The translations under genes and the position numbers were made by a program. Source: JBCAXA01 sp038749025 (lineage in GTDB: Bacteria > Pseudomonadota > Gammaproteobacteria > Steroidobacterales > Woeseiaceae). Taken from it: 64,000 bases of DNA. The stretch covers positions 62,001 through 126,000 of the forward strand of contig JBCDIL010000002.1 of NCBI GenBank assembly GCA_038749025.1, written 5' to 3'. The notes beneath the pieces were generated by a model. It was not told the origin of the DNA, did no database searches, and was given only the letters and a program-made list of their open reading frames with translations. This document shows, in pieces, positions 1 to 8,834 of the stretch; positions within the stretch are counted from its first letter, which is position 1, and the number at the start of each line of letters is the position of its first letter.

Positions 1-213
1 TTGGATTTGTTCGGAATCAACCGTGGCTACCGGTGCGTTCGACGTAAAGTCTTTCTTCGCGATACGTGAACCGGTAACAACGATCTCTTCGACCGCATCG
101 GCGCCTTCGGACTGTGCGTAGGCTACGGGCGTTAGACTGGCTGCCGCCGTAACCGCAGCACCGGCGTAGATCGCCTTGCGAACCGCGAGTCGGATCGCGT
201 TACTGCTTGTCAT
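1..213 (-). CDS. TonB-dependent outer-membrane receptor, N-terminal part (runs off the window)
   Basis: Only the first 71 codons are present. The protein opens with a long signal peptide that has a basic start and an Ala-rich core, with likely cleavage after AYA at residues 31-33. A TonB-box-like stretch, VEEIVVTGSRI, follows at residues 41-51, then the start of the plug domain (DFTSNAPVATV). This layout is typical of TonB-dependent receptors in aerobic proteobacteria, which import siderophores, vitamins or glycans across the outer membrane. The ATG is preceded at about 7 nt by a strong GGAGGA ribosome binding site. The substrate cannot be told because the barrel lies outside the window. Confidence 0.88.
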   Translation of the reverse strand, partial: MTSSNAIRLAVRKAIYAGAAVTAAASLTPVAYAQSEGADAVEEIVVTGSRIAKKDFTSNAPVATVDSEQIQ

Positions 214-605
214 CAGATTCTCCTCCTAAGGGAATACGCTAAGCGCTTAATCTAGATTGCTTGCTTACCATCTGGCCGACGACGACGAACGAGCTGTCGC
301 GCCAACCCAACGTTAGATCGCGGGCACGGGTTATTTGTATTTGTGACATTTTCCCCTCGCCTGCGAACTGTAGCGGCGATACTACAGCAACGTTTGAGCG
401 AAAAAAACCCTGTTTTAGGGCCATTCTCGCGGCTGTGCGTAGGTGTGGATGACGGCCTAATTGCATCGGTGTTGCGATTTTGCAACATCAATTAGTGCGG
501 CAAAACAACCACAGAACGGTAATTGGGTGGCCTCACGACGAAATTCGCCGGTTGTCGGGGGCGATCGACGACCAATCGGTGTCGTTCGTCGCGCCTGCGG
601 CGGCG
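214..605. other. Intergenic region upstream of the TonB receptor
   Basis: This 392-bp stretch separates the receptor start from the end of the DUF192 gene. I see no convincing gene. It must hold the receptor's promoter on the minus strand; a TAGTAT hexamer (minus strand, near 378-383) is a possible -10 box but has no good -35 partner. It also contains a palindrome at 459-493, listed separately. Short open frames here have no ribosome binding site and no protein-like composition. Confidence 0.5.
459..493. promoter_or_regulatory. Nested inverted repeat, possible operator
   Basis: An inner perfect inverted repeat TGTTGC / GCAACA surrounds a 6-nt AT-rich spacer (470-487). An outer AATTG / CAATT pair brackets it (459-463 and 489-493). 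The site lies about 250 bp upstream of the TonB receptor start, so it could be an operator or an upstream activator site. The inner 14 nt, TTGCGATTTTGCAA, recur exactly at 42914-42927 in front of the LysR gene. Function is inferred only from symmetry and position. Confidence 0.3.
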
Positions 606-1097
606 CTACTGCAGCGCCGTGAGATCCGGGCGAAATAGCGTTTGACCGGGCTTGAGCCCAAGTTCGGCGGTCCGGCCTGCGTTCAGCTCTAGCGCGAATG
701 TCGCTGGGCCCGCGGCTCGAATCGAGGTGAGTGAATACGGTTCCGTATCTTCGGCAATATTGATAATGGCGCCAGCGTTATCGAGAAACACGATATCGAG
801 CGGAATAACCGTATTCTTCATGTACATCGAAATACTAGTTTGCGGTGCAAACTGGAACAGCATGCCCTGTGTAGGGAGCATGGACTGAACAAACATCAAG
901 CCGCGTTTTCTCTGGACTGGTTTGACGGCTAGAAAGATCTCAAAGGTTTCACAAGTGCCGGTCCCGGTCTCAAGCAACATGGTGGTTGCATCGAACGCGG
1001 CGCGAAACTCGGTGTCACCAACGCGTGTCTGCCCGAAGGCATAACTAGTGACAACTAAATTGGCCAACAATAGGCCCGTGAGCAGGCTACAGCGCAA
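606..1097 (-). CDS. DUF192 family exported protein
   Basis: A 163-aa protein with a signal peptide (residues 1-22, cleavage near AFG). It is followed by a DUF192 domain recognisable from RKRGLMFV, GMLF, the ISMYMKNTVIPLDIVFLD core and a final GLKPGQT. DUF192 proteins are small, mostly exported beta-rich proteins without an established biochemical role; some are linked to extracytoplasmic maturation of other proteins. The gene overlaps the end of the upstream lipoprotein gene by 11 bp, so the two are probably co-transcribed and translationally coupled. The family assignment is firm; the role is unknown. Confidence 0.85.
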   Translation of the reverse strand: MRCSLLTGLLLANLVVTSYAFGQTRVGDTEFRAAFDATTMLLETGTGTCETFEIFLAVKPVQRKRGLMFVQSMLPTQGMLFQFAPQTSISMYMKNTVIPLDIVFLDNAGAIINIAEDTEPYSLTSIRAAGPATFALELNAGRTAELGLKPGQTLFRPDLTALQ

Positions 1098-1650
1098 CGC
1101 TTGGGTCCCCGTCGGTCCACACTATCTGGCCACGAAAACGCAGATCACGAAGCCGAATTGAGCCCTCGGCTTGCTGGGCTGCGAGTGCACCACTGCAGTA
1201 AACGATGCCATCGACTCGCGTACGATCGGCGTCAAGTTCCACTTGCCGGTAGATATCGCTCCAGCAGTTCGGGACGCCGCCGTTCGAAAAGAAACGACTG
1301 GTCGATTCGTCAATTATCGTCACGTTCGCGGCGAAGCCATTGCCTGTCGTCCCTCGCGCTAATTTATCGACCCCAACGATCACGACCAAGTCACGATCTG
1401 CCGTTTTGCCAGCAAAGCGCAATCGTGCACCGCTATCGTCGGGTTTCGGCATACCGGTGCAGTCGGCGTCAGCGTCAGCCCAGGTCACATGGGTTTCGAC
1501 GCTGCCGTACAGTTCCGCTTCAACGAAGCCGCTGCCGTCGTCGACGCAGCGGGCGCTAGGCTGAGGCGCATCGGGCGGCTCAGGGGCCGTGCAGGCCGAG
1601 GTGCACAGCAGAGCGGCGATGCAAACAGCGGAATTTTTGCGATAGCGCAC
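1087..1650 (-). CDS. Hypothetical lipoprotein
   Basis: A 187-aa protein with a type II signal peptide: basic start, hydrophobic core and an LCTSAC lipobox with the lipidated Cys at about residue 20. The mature part begins with a Pro-rich linker (PEPPDAPQP) and has further Cys residues that could form disulfides. No known domain is recognised. It overlaps the downstream DUF192 gene by 11 bp, suggesting a two-gene operon of exported proteins. The facing gene (MoxR) starts about 120 bp away on the other strand, so this short gap must carry both promoters. Confidence 0.7.
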   Translation of the reverse strand: MRYRKNSAVCIAALLCTSACTAPEPPDAPQPSARCVDDGSGFVEAELYGSVETHVTWADADADCTGMPKPDDSGARLRFAGKTADRDLVVIVGVDKLARGTTGNGFAANVTIIDESTSRFFSNGGVPNCWSDIYRQVELDADRTRVDGIVYCSGALAAQQAEGSIRLRDLRFRGQIVWTDGDPSVAL

Positions 1651-1771
1651 AGTCTTACCGGTTTATAGGGCCGGGCGCCGCAGAGTAATCGATGGCTGGG
1701 CCCGATGCGAACCCGCTGCGGCCAGCTAATTGCTCGTTATGGTTGGAGCGGCTGCTTGCTGCTCTTAGAAT

Positions 1772-2767
1772 GTGCGGTCGCGTTTCATGGAGTTTCGTGT
1801 GTCCGCACTTACCGCATTCCAACGGCTGCACAGCCACGTGACCAGTCTGATCATCGGTCAGCAACACCTCGTCAATCGAATGTTGCTCGCCCTTCTGTGC
1901 GATGGCCATATGCTCGTTGAAGGCGCGCCGGGTCTGGCAAAAACTCGTGCGATCAAGGTCTTGGCCGGCAGCATTGAGGGTGATTTTCAGCGTTTGCAGT
2001 TTACGCCTGACCTATTGCCGGCCGATCTGACCGGAACCGAGATTTTTCGGCCGCAACAAGGCACGTTCGAATTTCGCCGCGGTCCGCTGTTTCATAACTT
2101 GATTTTGGCGGACGAAATTAACCGCGCACCGGCCAAAGTGCAGTCGGCGCTCCTGGAAGCGATGGAGGAACGGCAAGTGACCGTGTCGGGCAAGACGTAT
2201 CCGTTGCCGTCGTTGTATCTTGTCATGGCGACGCAGAACCCGATTGAGCAAGAAGGCACCTACCCGTTGCCCGAGGCACAACTCGATCGCTTCCTGCTGC
2301 ATGTGCTGGTCGACTACCCGAGCGCCGAGGCCGAGCTCGATATCTTGCGCCTGAACCGTGCTGAAGCACTCGGGAGCCGGGGGCCGCGCCTCGCGTTGGC
2401 TGAGCCCGTCAGCGAGGCCACTGTACAAACGGCGCGCAAAGAGGTGCTGTCGCTGCACGTCGTCGAAGCGTTGGAGCAGTACATCATCGAGCTGGTGCAA
2501 GCGACGCGCGCTCCTGGCCGGGTGTCTAGCGACTTGGACGGCAAGATCGACTTCGGCGCGAGTCCGCGCGCCGCGCTGGCTATCGACCGAGCCGCCCGCG
2601 CGCGCGCCTGGTTAGCCGGTCGCGATTTTGTCGCACCGGAGGACATCCAAGACGTCGCGCCCGATGTGCTGCGCCACCGTGTCATTTTGAGCTACGAAGC
2701 CGAAGCCGACGGATTGACTCGCGATGACGTTGTGGCTGCATTACTCGCCGAAGTGGGTGTTCCGTAG
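1772..2767 (+). CDS. MoxR-family AAA+ ATPase
   Basis: A 331-aa AAA+ ATPase of the MoxR type. Walker A is GAPGLAKT at residues 51-58, Walker B LILADEIN around 110-117, and the sensor-1 segment ATQNP lies in the middle. A C-terminal lid domain (AAA_lid_2 type) carries the SPRAALAIDRAARARAWLAGRDFV segment split across helices. MoxR ATPases act as chaperone-like factors with partner VWA proteins. It is the first gene of a five-to-six-gene run with 2-7 nt spacings or overlaps, the classic MoxR-DUF58-VWA arrangement. The start is GTG at 1772; an ATG at 1787 (MEFRV) is an equally good alternative, and neither has a clear ribosome binding site. Confidence 0.93.
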   Translation: MRSRFMEFRVSALTAFQRLHSHVTSLIIGQQHLVNRMLLALLCDGHMLVEGAPGLAKTRAIKVLAGSIEGDFQRLQFTPDLLPADLTGTEIFRPQQGTFEFRRGPLFHNLILADEINRAPAKVQSALLEAMEERQVTVSGKTYPLPSLYLVMATQNPIEQEGTYPLPEAQLDRFLLHVLVDYPSAEAELDILRLNRAEALGSRGPRLALAEPVSEATVQTARKEVLSLHVVEALEQYIIELVQATRAPGRVSSDLDGKIDFGASPRAALAIDRAARARAWLAGRDFVAPEDIQDVAPDVLRHRVILSYEAEADGLTRDDVVAALLAEVGVP

Positions 2768-2772
2768 CCGTC

Positions 2773-3723
2773 ATGCTATCGCGCCGCGCAGACAAGCAGA
2801 TCATTGCGCCGGCAACGTCGCCGGTCTCGGTGAGCGTGCGCGAGTTGATCGACCTGGCGCGAGCGGCGCACGGTCTCGACCTGCGGCGTCTGCGACAGGG
2901 TACAAACGCCGGTGACCACACGTCGCGCTTGCAAGGCCGTGGTATGGAGTTTGACGAAAGTCGGCCGTATCAGCCCGGCGATGACCCGCGCAGCATGGAC
3001 TGGCGCGTTATGGCGCGGACCGGTCGGCCGTTCACGAAAGTATTTAGGGAAGAACGCGAGCGGCCGGTTTTGTTCGTCATCGATTTGCGCCGTTCCATGC
3101 ACTTCGCGACGCGTGGCGTTTTCAAGGCGGTACTCGCCGCGCGGCTGGCGTCAATTTTGGCGTGGGCGGCAGAACGGGGAGGCGATCGTGTGGGTGGGTT
3201 CGTTTTTTCCGAGGACTCGCATCGCGAGTGCGAGCCGCGCTTAGGTCGGCGCGGCGTACTCGCACTTATCCACGACATTTGCCATGCGCCGGTCTGGAAC
3301 GAGGCCAGTGAACCGCTCGGCTCGGCCGAATCGGCAGCATTGAACGCTCTGCGCGGGCTGCGAAAGGTTGGCCGTAGCGGCTCGTTGGTGCTTGTTTTTA
3401 GCGATGCCCGCGACTTAAGCGCACGAGCGTTGGCGGAACTGACTGACCTCGGTCGTCGCAACGATATCGTTTTCTTTCATATCGTCGACCCCATCGATCG
3501 CACACTGCCACCGACGGGGCACTACCGTTGGACCGCAGGCCGGCGTGGATCCGGTAGTTTCTCGAGTAGCCCAACCGCCGCTGAGCGACACCGCGACCGT
3601 TTCACGGCGCGAGTGGAAACCTTGCAACAAGCTTTGCTGGGCTTGCGCTCGCATTACCACGCGCTCGAGACCGATGCGGATCCGGCAGCGACCCTCATCG
3701 AGTTGTACGGTCGGAGCCGTTAG
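2773..3723 (+). CDS. DUF58 domain protein
   Basis: A 316-aa protein with the DUF58 signature in its first third: GRGMEFDESRPYQPGDD, then SMDWRVMARTGRPFTKVFREE (about residues 56-94), followed by a VWA-like fold beginning VLFVIDLRRSM. The MIDAS-type DxSxS motif is replaced by DLRRSM, so metal binding may be incomplete, as is usual in DUF58 proteins. It starts 5 nt after the MoxR stop and ends 2 nt before the next gene. It probably works with the MoxR ATPase as client or adaptor; that role is inferred from conserved neighbourhood, not from sequence. Confidence 0.9.
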   Translation: MLSRRADKQIIAPATSPVSVSVRELIDLARAAHGLDLRRLRQGTNAGDHTSRLQGRGMEFDESRPYQPGDDPRSMDWRVMARTGRPFTKVFREERERPVLFVIDLRRSMHFATRGVFKAVLAARLASILAWAAERGGDRVGGFVFSEDSHRECEPRLGRRGVLALIHDICHAPVWNEASEPLGSAESAALNALRGLRKVGRSGSLVLVFSDARDLSARALAELTDLGRRNDIVFFHIVDPIDRTLPPTGHYRWTAGRRGSGSFSSSPTAAERHRDRFTARVETLQQALLGLRSHYHALETDADPAATLIELYGRSR

Positions 3724-3725
3724 GT

Positions 3726-4250
3726 ATGGATCCGCAGGCGCTTCCACTCAAAGATATCCATATGCCTCCGGCTGCCAGTTGGTGGCCGTTGGCGCCATTG
3801 ACCTGGGTGCTTATCGGCGTCGTGCTGGTTGTGGCGTGTTCGATTGTCTGGCAACTCACGCGCCACGGACGCCAAACTCGTTATCGCTGGATGGCAGCGT
3901 GGTACGCGCGCCGGCGCCGGTCGGATTGGCGCCGAGCGGTTCGCCAACGCCTGCAGACCTTGCGATCCGCCTATGCCCAAAACGGCAATGACCAAGCCTT
4001 GCTGAGTGGTCTCTCCATGTTGTTGCGACGCGCACTCATTACCGAGGTTGGACGACAGCGCGCAGCGGCGCCGATCGGTGACGATTGGCTGCAACTGTTA
4101 GACGGAGACGATCCCTCTCGACCGTTTAGCACCGGTATCGGTCGTGTTTTTGAATACGGTCCCTACCAGGCTTCCGTGACGAGTGCGGGATCGGGCGTCG
4201 CGTTGCTGCGTCTTTGCGAACGTCGCCTGCTCGGTGAGCCACGACAATGA
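3726..4250 (+). CDS. DUF4381-type membrane protein
   Basis: A 174-aa protein with one membrane segment at about residues 22-42 (LTWVLIGVVLVVACSIVWQL), then a basic cytoplasmic part rich in Arg (RRRRSDWRRAVRQRLQTL). Length, topology and position between a DUF58 gene and a VWA gene match DUF4381 proteins of MoxR operons. The stop overlaps the next start by 4 nt (ATGA), so translation is coupled. The function of the family is not known; it probably anchors or assembles the neighbouring VWA proteins at the inner membrane. Confidence 0.75.
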   Translation: MDPQALPLKDIHMPPAASWWPLAPLTWVLIGVVLVVACSIVWQLTRHGRQTRYRWMAAWYARRRRSDWRRAVRQRLQTLRSAYAQNGNDQALLSGLSMLLRRALITEVGRQRAAAPIGDDWLQLLDGDDPSRPFSTGIGRVFEYGPYQASVTSAGSGVALLRLCERRLLGEPRQ

Positions 4251-5278
4251 TCGCGACACTTATGCAAATCCAATGGACCTGGCCATGGGCGGTTCTGCTG
4301 ATACCGATACCGCTGCTGGTGCACCGATTGCTGCCACCGGCCCGCCGCGATAGTGGTGCGTTACGGTTGCCTGACGGGGCGTATTTGCCGACGGATACTG
4401 AGCGTGGCGATTTCGCTGTGTCGCCGTGGGTGCTCGTTACTATCGCGGCCGTCTGGTTATTACTAATCGCTGCCGCCGCGCGGCCGCAATTGCTCGGTGA
4501 CGAAATATCGGCGCCGGCCACAGGACGCAATCTCATGTTAGCCGTCGACCTGTCGGGCAGCATGAGCGCCAACGATTTCATGCTCGGCCAACAGCGCGTG
4601 AACCGATTGGTAGCGACCAAAGCGGTCGCCGGCGACTTTATCGAGCGCCGGGCGGGGGATCGGCTCGGCTTGATCCTGTTTGGCGCTAGAGCGTATTTGC
4701 AGGTGCCGCTGACCTTTGATCGTCGTTCCGTACGCGTGCTGCTCAATGAGGCATCACGCGGCTTAGCGGGTGAGAAGACGGCGATCGGCGATGCTATTGG
4801 GTTGGCCGTAAAACGGTTGCGCGCGGCGGACGATCCCGACAGCAAACAAGTGTTGATCCTGCTGACCGACGGCGCCAATACTGCCGGCAACATCGAGCCG
4901 TTGAAAGCCGCACAGTTGGCTGCCGCCAATGACTTAAAAATCTACACGATCGGCATAGGGGCGGATCGCGCGGACGTCTCATCGGCGATGGGTCGCGTTC
5001 AGCGCGGGCGTATTCGGTCAGATCTCGATGAGCAGACGTTAACCGACATCGCCCGAATGACTGGCGGTTCCTACTTTCGCGCGACCGATACACGAACGCT
5101 TGAGCGTATCTATGCTCGTCTTGATGAGTTAGAGCCCGCCGCAACCGACGAACAGGGTTTCAGACCGGTCATTGATCTGTATTTTTGGCCGTTGCTAGCG
5201 GCGTTACTGATCACCGTGGCGGCGGCTGGCGTCGCTTTGTTAGCCGGCCTGGTCAGCCATCGACCGAGTATGGCTTAG
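4247..5278 (+). CDS. BatA-like VWA domain membrane protein
   Basis: A 343-aa inner-membrane protein. Two N-terminal hydrophobic segments (about residues 10-28 and 60-80) precede a von Willebrand factor A domain with an intact MIDAS motif DLSGSM (about residues 101-106) and a TDGANTAG metal-site loop. A C-terminal membrane segment near 312-335 ends the protein. This is the BatA/aerotolerance type of VWA protein found in MoxR operons, where the VWA domain faces the periplasm and binds protein partners through a divalent metal. It is coupled to the DUF4381 gene by a 4-nt overlap. Confidence 0.88.
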   Translation: MIATLMQIQWTWPWAVLLIPIPLLVHRLLPPARRDSGALRLPDGAYLPTDTERGDFAVSPWVLVTIAAVWLLLIAAAARPQLLGDEISAPATGRNLMLAVDLSGSMSANDFMLGQQRVNRLVATKAVAGDFIERRAGDRLGLILFGARAYLQVPLTFDRRSVRVLLNEASRGLAGEKTAIGDAIGLAVKRLRAADDPDSKQVLILLTDGANTAGNIEPLKAAQLAAANDLKIYTIGIGADRADVSSAMGRVQRGRIRSDLDEQTLTDIARMTGGSYFRATDTRTLERIYARLDELEPAATDEQGFRPVIDLYFWPLLAALLITVAAAGVALLAGLVSHRPSMA

Positions 5279-5301
5279 TGGATATCGGCGGTGTGCACTT
5301 T

Positions 5302-7131
5302 ATGAGACCGGAAGGCTTGTACGGCTTGTTGGCCGTTCCCGTTCTCGTCTGGGCGCTGATGCGCTACCCGGTAAAGAGCGGCGGTTGGCGCCGAATTATT
5401 AGTGCCGACTTGCAGCCGTTTGTGTTGGAGCGCAGCGACGGCCGTCGTTCGCGTCGCGTCGGTTTATTGCTATTGCTGAGTGGCGTTTTAGCGGCGGCGA
5501 CTGTCGCGCTTGCTGGTCCGAGTTGGGATTTTCAGACGCAGTCGCTGCGCCGAGGCGGTGACCCGTTGGTGTTGGCGCTCGATCTGTCGCGTTCGATGAA
5601 CGTTGCCGACCTGAAGCCGTCACGTTTAGCGCGCGCCAAAATCAAGTTACTCGAACTGTTGGAGCAGCGTAGCGGTCGCGAGACGGCTTTGGTGGTCTAT
5701 TCGGGCAACGCCTTTATGGTCTCGCCATTGAGTGACGATAGCGCAACGATTGCGGCTCTCGTGAACTCTCTTAGCACCGACATTATGCCGAGTCGTGGCA
5801 GCTATCCCGCGGCCGCCATCGAAAAAGCCGCCGAGCTGCTGCGCCAAGCCGGGCATGATCGTGGTTCGATATTGCTCGTTGCCGATGGTGGGCAATCCGC
5901 CGTCGCTGCGGACGCAGCGGCAGTCGCTGCCGAAGAAGGGTTCACCGTATCGGTTCTCGGAGTCGGTACGCCGGACGGTGGCCCTGTGCCGGCTGCAAAC
6001 GGCGGCTTTGAGACCAGCGCTGACGGGCGTGTCGCGATCGTGGGTTTGGATGAGCGCGAACTCGGTCGCCTGGCGAGTGCTGGCAACGGACGCTACGCGC
6101 GCCTCAGTGTCGACGACGGTGATCTCGCCACGCTAATTGCCGAGAACGTCGGCGCGACGAGCGCACAGTCCACGGAGCAGTCGGTCGAAATTCGCGCGGA
6201 CGGCGGTATTTGGCTAGTCCTGGCGCTGCTGCCGCTAACGGCCCTAGTGTTTCGACGTGGCTGGATTTTGGTGCTCGTCGTAGTGCTGGCGCCGATACCG
6301 ACACCGGCGGCAGCCGACACACTTTCGGATTGGTTCGCGAATGCGGAGCAGCGGGCCGAACGCGCATTGAACAACGGCGATTTTGAGCGCGCCGCTCGGC
6401 TTAGTGACGATCCGGAGCGGCGCGCGGCTGCGTTGTACCGTAGTGGCCAATTCGGTGATAGCGCCGCTTTGCTGAATTCGGCGGCGACGGTGCGTGGGCA
6501 TTACAATCGCGGTAACGCGTTAGCAAGGATGGGTGACTACACGGCGGCTCTCGCCGCCTACGACGCAGCGCTCGAACTCGAGCCAACACACGAGGATGCA
6601 CTGTTTAACCGTGAGATCGTTGCTGCGGCAATGCAGGCCGAAAACGACGCGGGCGACCCAGGCGAATCGAACGATGGGGAAGGCACCGAAGACCAAGCGG
6701 GTGAAAGCGGCGATAACGGCGATAGCTCGGACAACGGCGAGTCTGGCCAATCGGGCGGTGCCTCTGCCGATGCCGACAACGCGGAGCAAGGTGGGCAAAG
6801 CGAGGCATCGGAACCCGGCGAATTGGCCGGCGATACCCAATCGGGCGACGACAGCGAGGTCGTCGAGCAGTTGCGTGAGGCAATGCAGGCGGCACGCGAC
6901 GCAGCCGCGACTGACGAGGGTCTTGAAACGGTCGCCGATGAGCAATACCAACTGAGCGAGGCCGAGCGTGCCGAGCAGGAGGCTCTGCAATCCGAAGAGC
7001 AGTGGCTACGTCGGATTGAGGACGATCCGGGCGGATTGTTGCGACGAAAGTTCTTGCAGCAGTATCGGCTACAAGGGTTTGACCAAGACGGGCGGAGCTT
7101 GTGGCCAGACAACGAGGAAGAGCCGTGGTAA
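5302..7131 (+). CDS. BatB-BatC-like fusion: VWA plus TPR membrane protein
   Basis: A 609-aa protein starting at ATG 5302 (MRPEGLYGLL). A GTG at 5278 that overlaps the previous stop is an alternative start. The order is a TM near residues 8-20, a TM at 53-72, a VWA domain with MIDAS motif DLSRSM (94-99), a TM pair around 303-333, and a TPR unit (about 398-440, YNRGNALARMGDYTAALAAY). An acidic Gly/Ser/Asp/Asn-rich linker (about 446-525) and a charged C-terminal tail follow. In many bacteria the VWA (BatB) and TPR (BatC) parts are separate genes; here they are one polypeptide. It is linked with MoxR, DUF58 and BatD in one transcription unit. Confidence 0.88.
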   Translation: MRPEGLYGLLAVPVLVWALMRYPVKSGGWRRIISADLQPFVLERSDGRRSRRVGLLLLLSGVLAAATVALAGPSWDFQTQSLRRGGDPLVLALDLSRSMNVADLKPSRLARAKIKLLELLEQRSGRETALVVYSGNAFMVSPLSDDSATIAALVNSLSTDIMPSRGSYPAAAIEKAAELLRQAGHDRGSILLVADGGQSAVAADAAAVAAEEGFTVSVLGVGTPDGGPVPAANGGFETSADGRVAIVGLDERELGRLASAGNGRYARLSVDDGDLATLIAENVGATSAQSTEQSVEIRADGGIWLVLALLPLTALVFRRGWILVLVVVLAPIPTPAAADTLSDWFANAEQRAERALNNGDFERAARLSDDPERRAAALYRSGQFGDSAALLNSAATVRGHYNRGNALARMGDYTAALAAYDAALELEPTHEDALFNREIVAAAMQAENDAGDPGESNDGEGTEDQAGESGDNGDSSDNGESGQSGGASADADNAEQGGQSEASEPGELAGDTQSGDDSEVVEQLREAMQAARDAAATDEGLETVADEQYQLSEAERAEQEALQSEEQWLRRIEDDPGGLLRRKFLQQYRLQGFDQDGRSLWPDNEEEPW

Positions 7132-8792
7132 GTCGGATCTCGGTGTTGATCTTGGCCCTGTGGGCGATGCCTTCCCTTGCAAGCGTTGTCGCCAGCATCG
7201 ACCGCGCGACCATAGACGCGAACGAATCGTTCAACCTCAGCATTGCTGTCGACAACATGAACAGCGTCGAGCCTGACATCGCCGTGTTGTCCGAGGACTT
7301 TGATGTGCTCGGCGCACGCGAGAGCAATAACACGCGCATTTTCAACGGGCAGATAAGTCAACAACGGCTCTTTACGTATCAATTGATGGCCAAACGCGAG
7401 GGTACGCTGAAAATTCCACCCATTCGGGTTGGCAATGAGTCGTCCAAGCCGATGGTAATTACGGTCCGCAAGCCGGACACAACCGACGCGAGCGGTCGCG
7501 ACATCTTTATAGAGGTGACGGCTGATCGATCATCGACGTGGGTGCAAGCGGAGGTCGTTCTGACGCTCCGTGTTTATCGAGCGGTCGTTGTCCGGCAAGC
7601 AACGCTTCGCGAACCAACCTTCGACGGGGTTGAAGTGTTGATTCAGCCGCTCGGACAAGACCGGTTGTACTCTAAACAAATCGATGGCCGTGCCTATGAG
7701 GTTTCCGAGCGTCGCTATGCGATCTATCCGCAGGAGAGCGGTACGCTCAATATCGGCGAGTTCGTTTATCAAGGCCGATTGTGGCAAGGCAGTCGCTTGT
7801 CGAGCCATCGCCTGTTTCGGTCCGAGCCGCTCAGCATTTCGGTCGATCCGATACCGCCGCCACCGGCGCAGTTCCCGGACGCGGCTTGGCTGCCAGCATC
7901 GGACGTTGAGCTCAGCGAGCGTTGGAATCCAGATTCGCTTCGTGTCGTCGCCGGAGAGCCGGTAACGCGGGAGTTACGACTAACGGCAGCTGGGTTGATG
8001 GGTGCGCAGCTACCGCCATTGGATGCCGGCACAAGCGACGGGATTCGGGTCTATCCCGATCAACCGGAGCTGGCGACAAACGATGCCGACGACGGTCTGG
8101 TCGCAACACGTGTTGAGCGCTACGCAGTTATCGCCCGCGAAGCCGGCGACTATACACTGCCGGCCATACGTATGCCCTGGTTCGATGTCGATACCGGTCG
8201 TTGGCAAGTCGCCGAACTGGGTACCCAAACGCTGCAGGTTGAGGCGGCTCCAAACGCATCGCCGACGGTAACGGCGGTTGCGCCGCCGACCGCAGACCGG
8301 ACCACCGCCGTTGCGCCGGTAACCGACTTGCGGCTCTGGCAAGCGGCTGTCGGAGCGCTGGGTCTTGCTTGGCTAGCGACGCTGTTGCTGTGGTGGTTGT
8401 CGACGCGTCGGGCGAGAAAAACGCCGCGACAACGAGCGTCGAATAAAGACAATGCGGGCCAGCGACGCCGTCTTATTCACAGCGCCCAAAATGCGGTACA
8501 GCAACAGAACTTCGCGGCCGCCGCCGAGCAGCTGCGTGCTTGGGCTGCGTTGGAATTCGGTGTCGGACCTTGGTCGATGTCGGCCGTGGCCGCGAGGCTT
8601 GATGGGCGGCCTCGTCAGGCGATCGAGGCACTGAACCGCGTTTTGTACGGCCCGGGTGGTGAGCTCGATGCGGATGAGCTCGCAGCGGCTATCGGCAAAT
8701 TGTCACGACTCGGACCCACACGACCCGTCGCTCCGCCGGTGGATTCGGCCTTAGCGCCACTAACGCCGCTTGGTCGTGACCCAGCGCAGTAA
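7125..8792 (+). CDS. BatD-like exported protein
   Basis: A 555-aa protein starting at GTG 7125, preceded by GAGGAAG at the right distance; a GTG at 7101 is possible. It has a signal peptide (cleavage near SLA), then repeated beta-sandwich segments typical of BatD (a DRATIDANESFNLSI start, later SGRDIFIEVTADRSS and TWVQAEVVLTLRVYR). One membrane segment lies near residue 400 (LWQAAVGALGLAWLATLLLW), followed by a basic cytoplasmic tail. BatD proteins were named for aerotolerance in Bacteroides; the biochemical role is unresolved. It overlaps the VWA-TPR gene by 7 nt and ends the operon. Confidence 0.87.
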   Translation: MVSRISVLILALWAMPSLASVVASIDRATIDANESFNLSIAVDNMNSVEPDIAVLSEDFDVLGARESNNTRIFNGQISQQRLFTYQLMAKREGTLKIPPIRVGNESSKPMVITVRKPDTTDASGRDIFIEVTADRSSTWVQAEVVLTLRVYRAVVVRQATLREPTFDGVEVLIQPLGQDRLYSKQIDGRAYEVSERRYAIYPQESGTLNIGEFVYQGRLWQGSRLSSHRLFRSEPLSISVDPIPPPPAQFPDAAWLPASDVELSERWNPDSLRVVAGEPVTRELRLTAAGLMGAQLPPLDAGTSDGIRVYPDQPELATNDADDGLVATRVERYAVIAREAGDYTLPAIRMPWFDVDTGRWQVAELGTQTLQVEAAPNASPTVTAVAPPTADRTTAVAPVTDLRLWQAAVGALGLAWLATLLLWWLSTRRARKTPRQRASNKDNAGQRRRLIHSAQNAVQQQNFAAAAEQLRAWAALEFGVGPWSMSAVAARLDGRPRQAIEALNRVLYGPGGELDADELAAAIGKLSRLGPTRPVAPPVDSALAPLTPLGRDPAQ

Positions 8793-8834
8793 TCGGGTGG
8801 TCCACTTGCCGCCCGGCACGTTAGCGTAGCGACC

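Noticed and set aside
6558..7382. Long antisense frame over the VWA-TPR gene
   Set aside because: It is Arg/Ser/Pro-rich, mirrors the codon bias of the sense gene, has no ribosome binding site and lies inside a well-supported gene with domain motifs.
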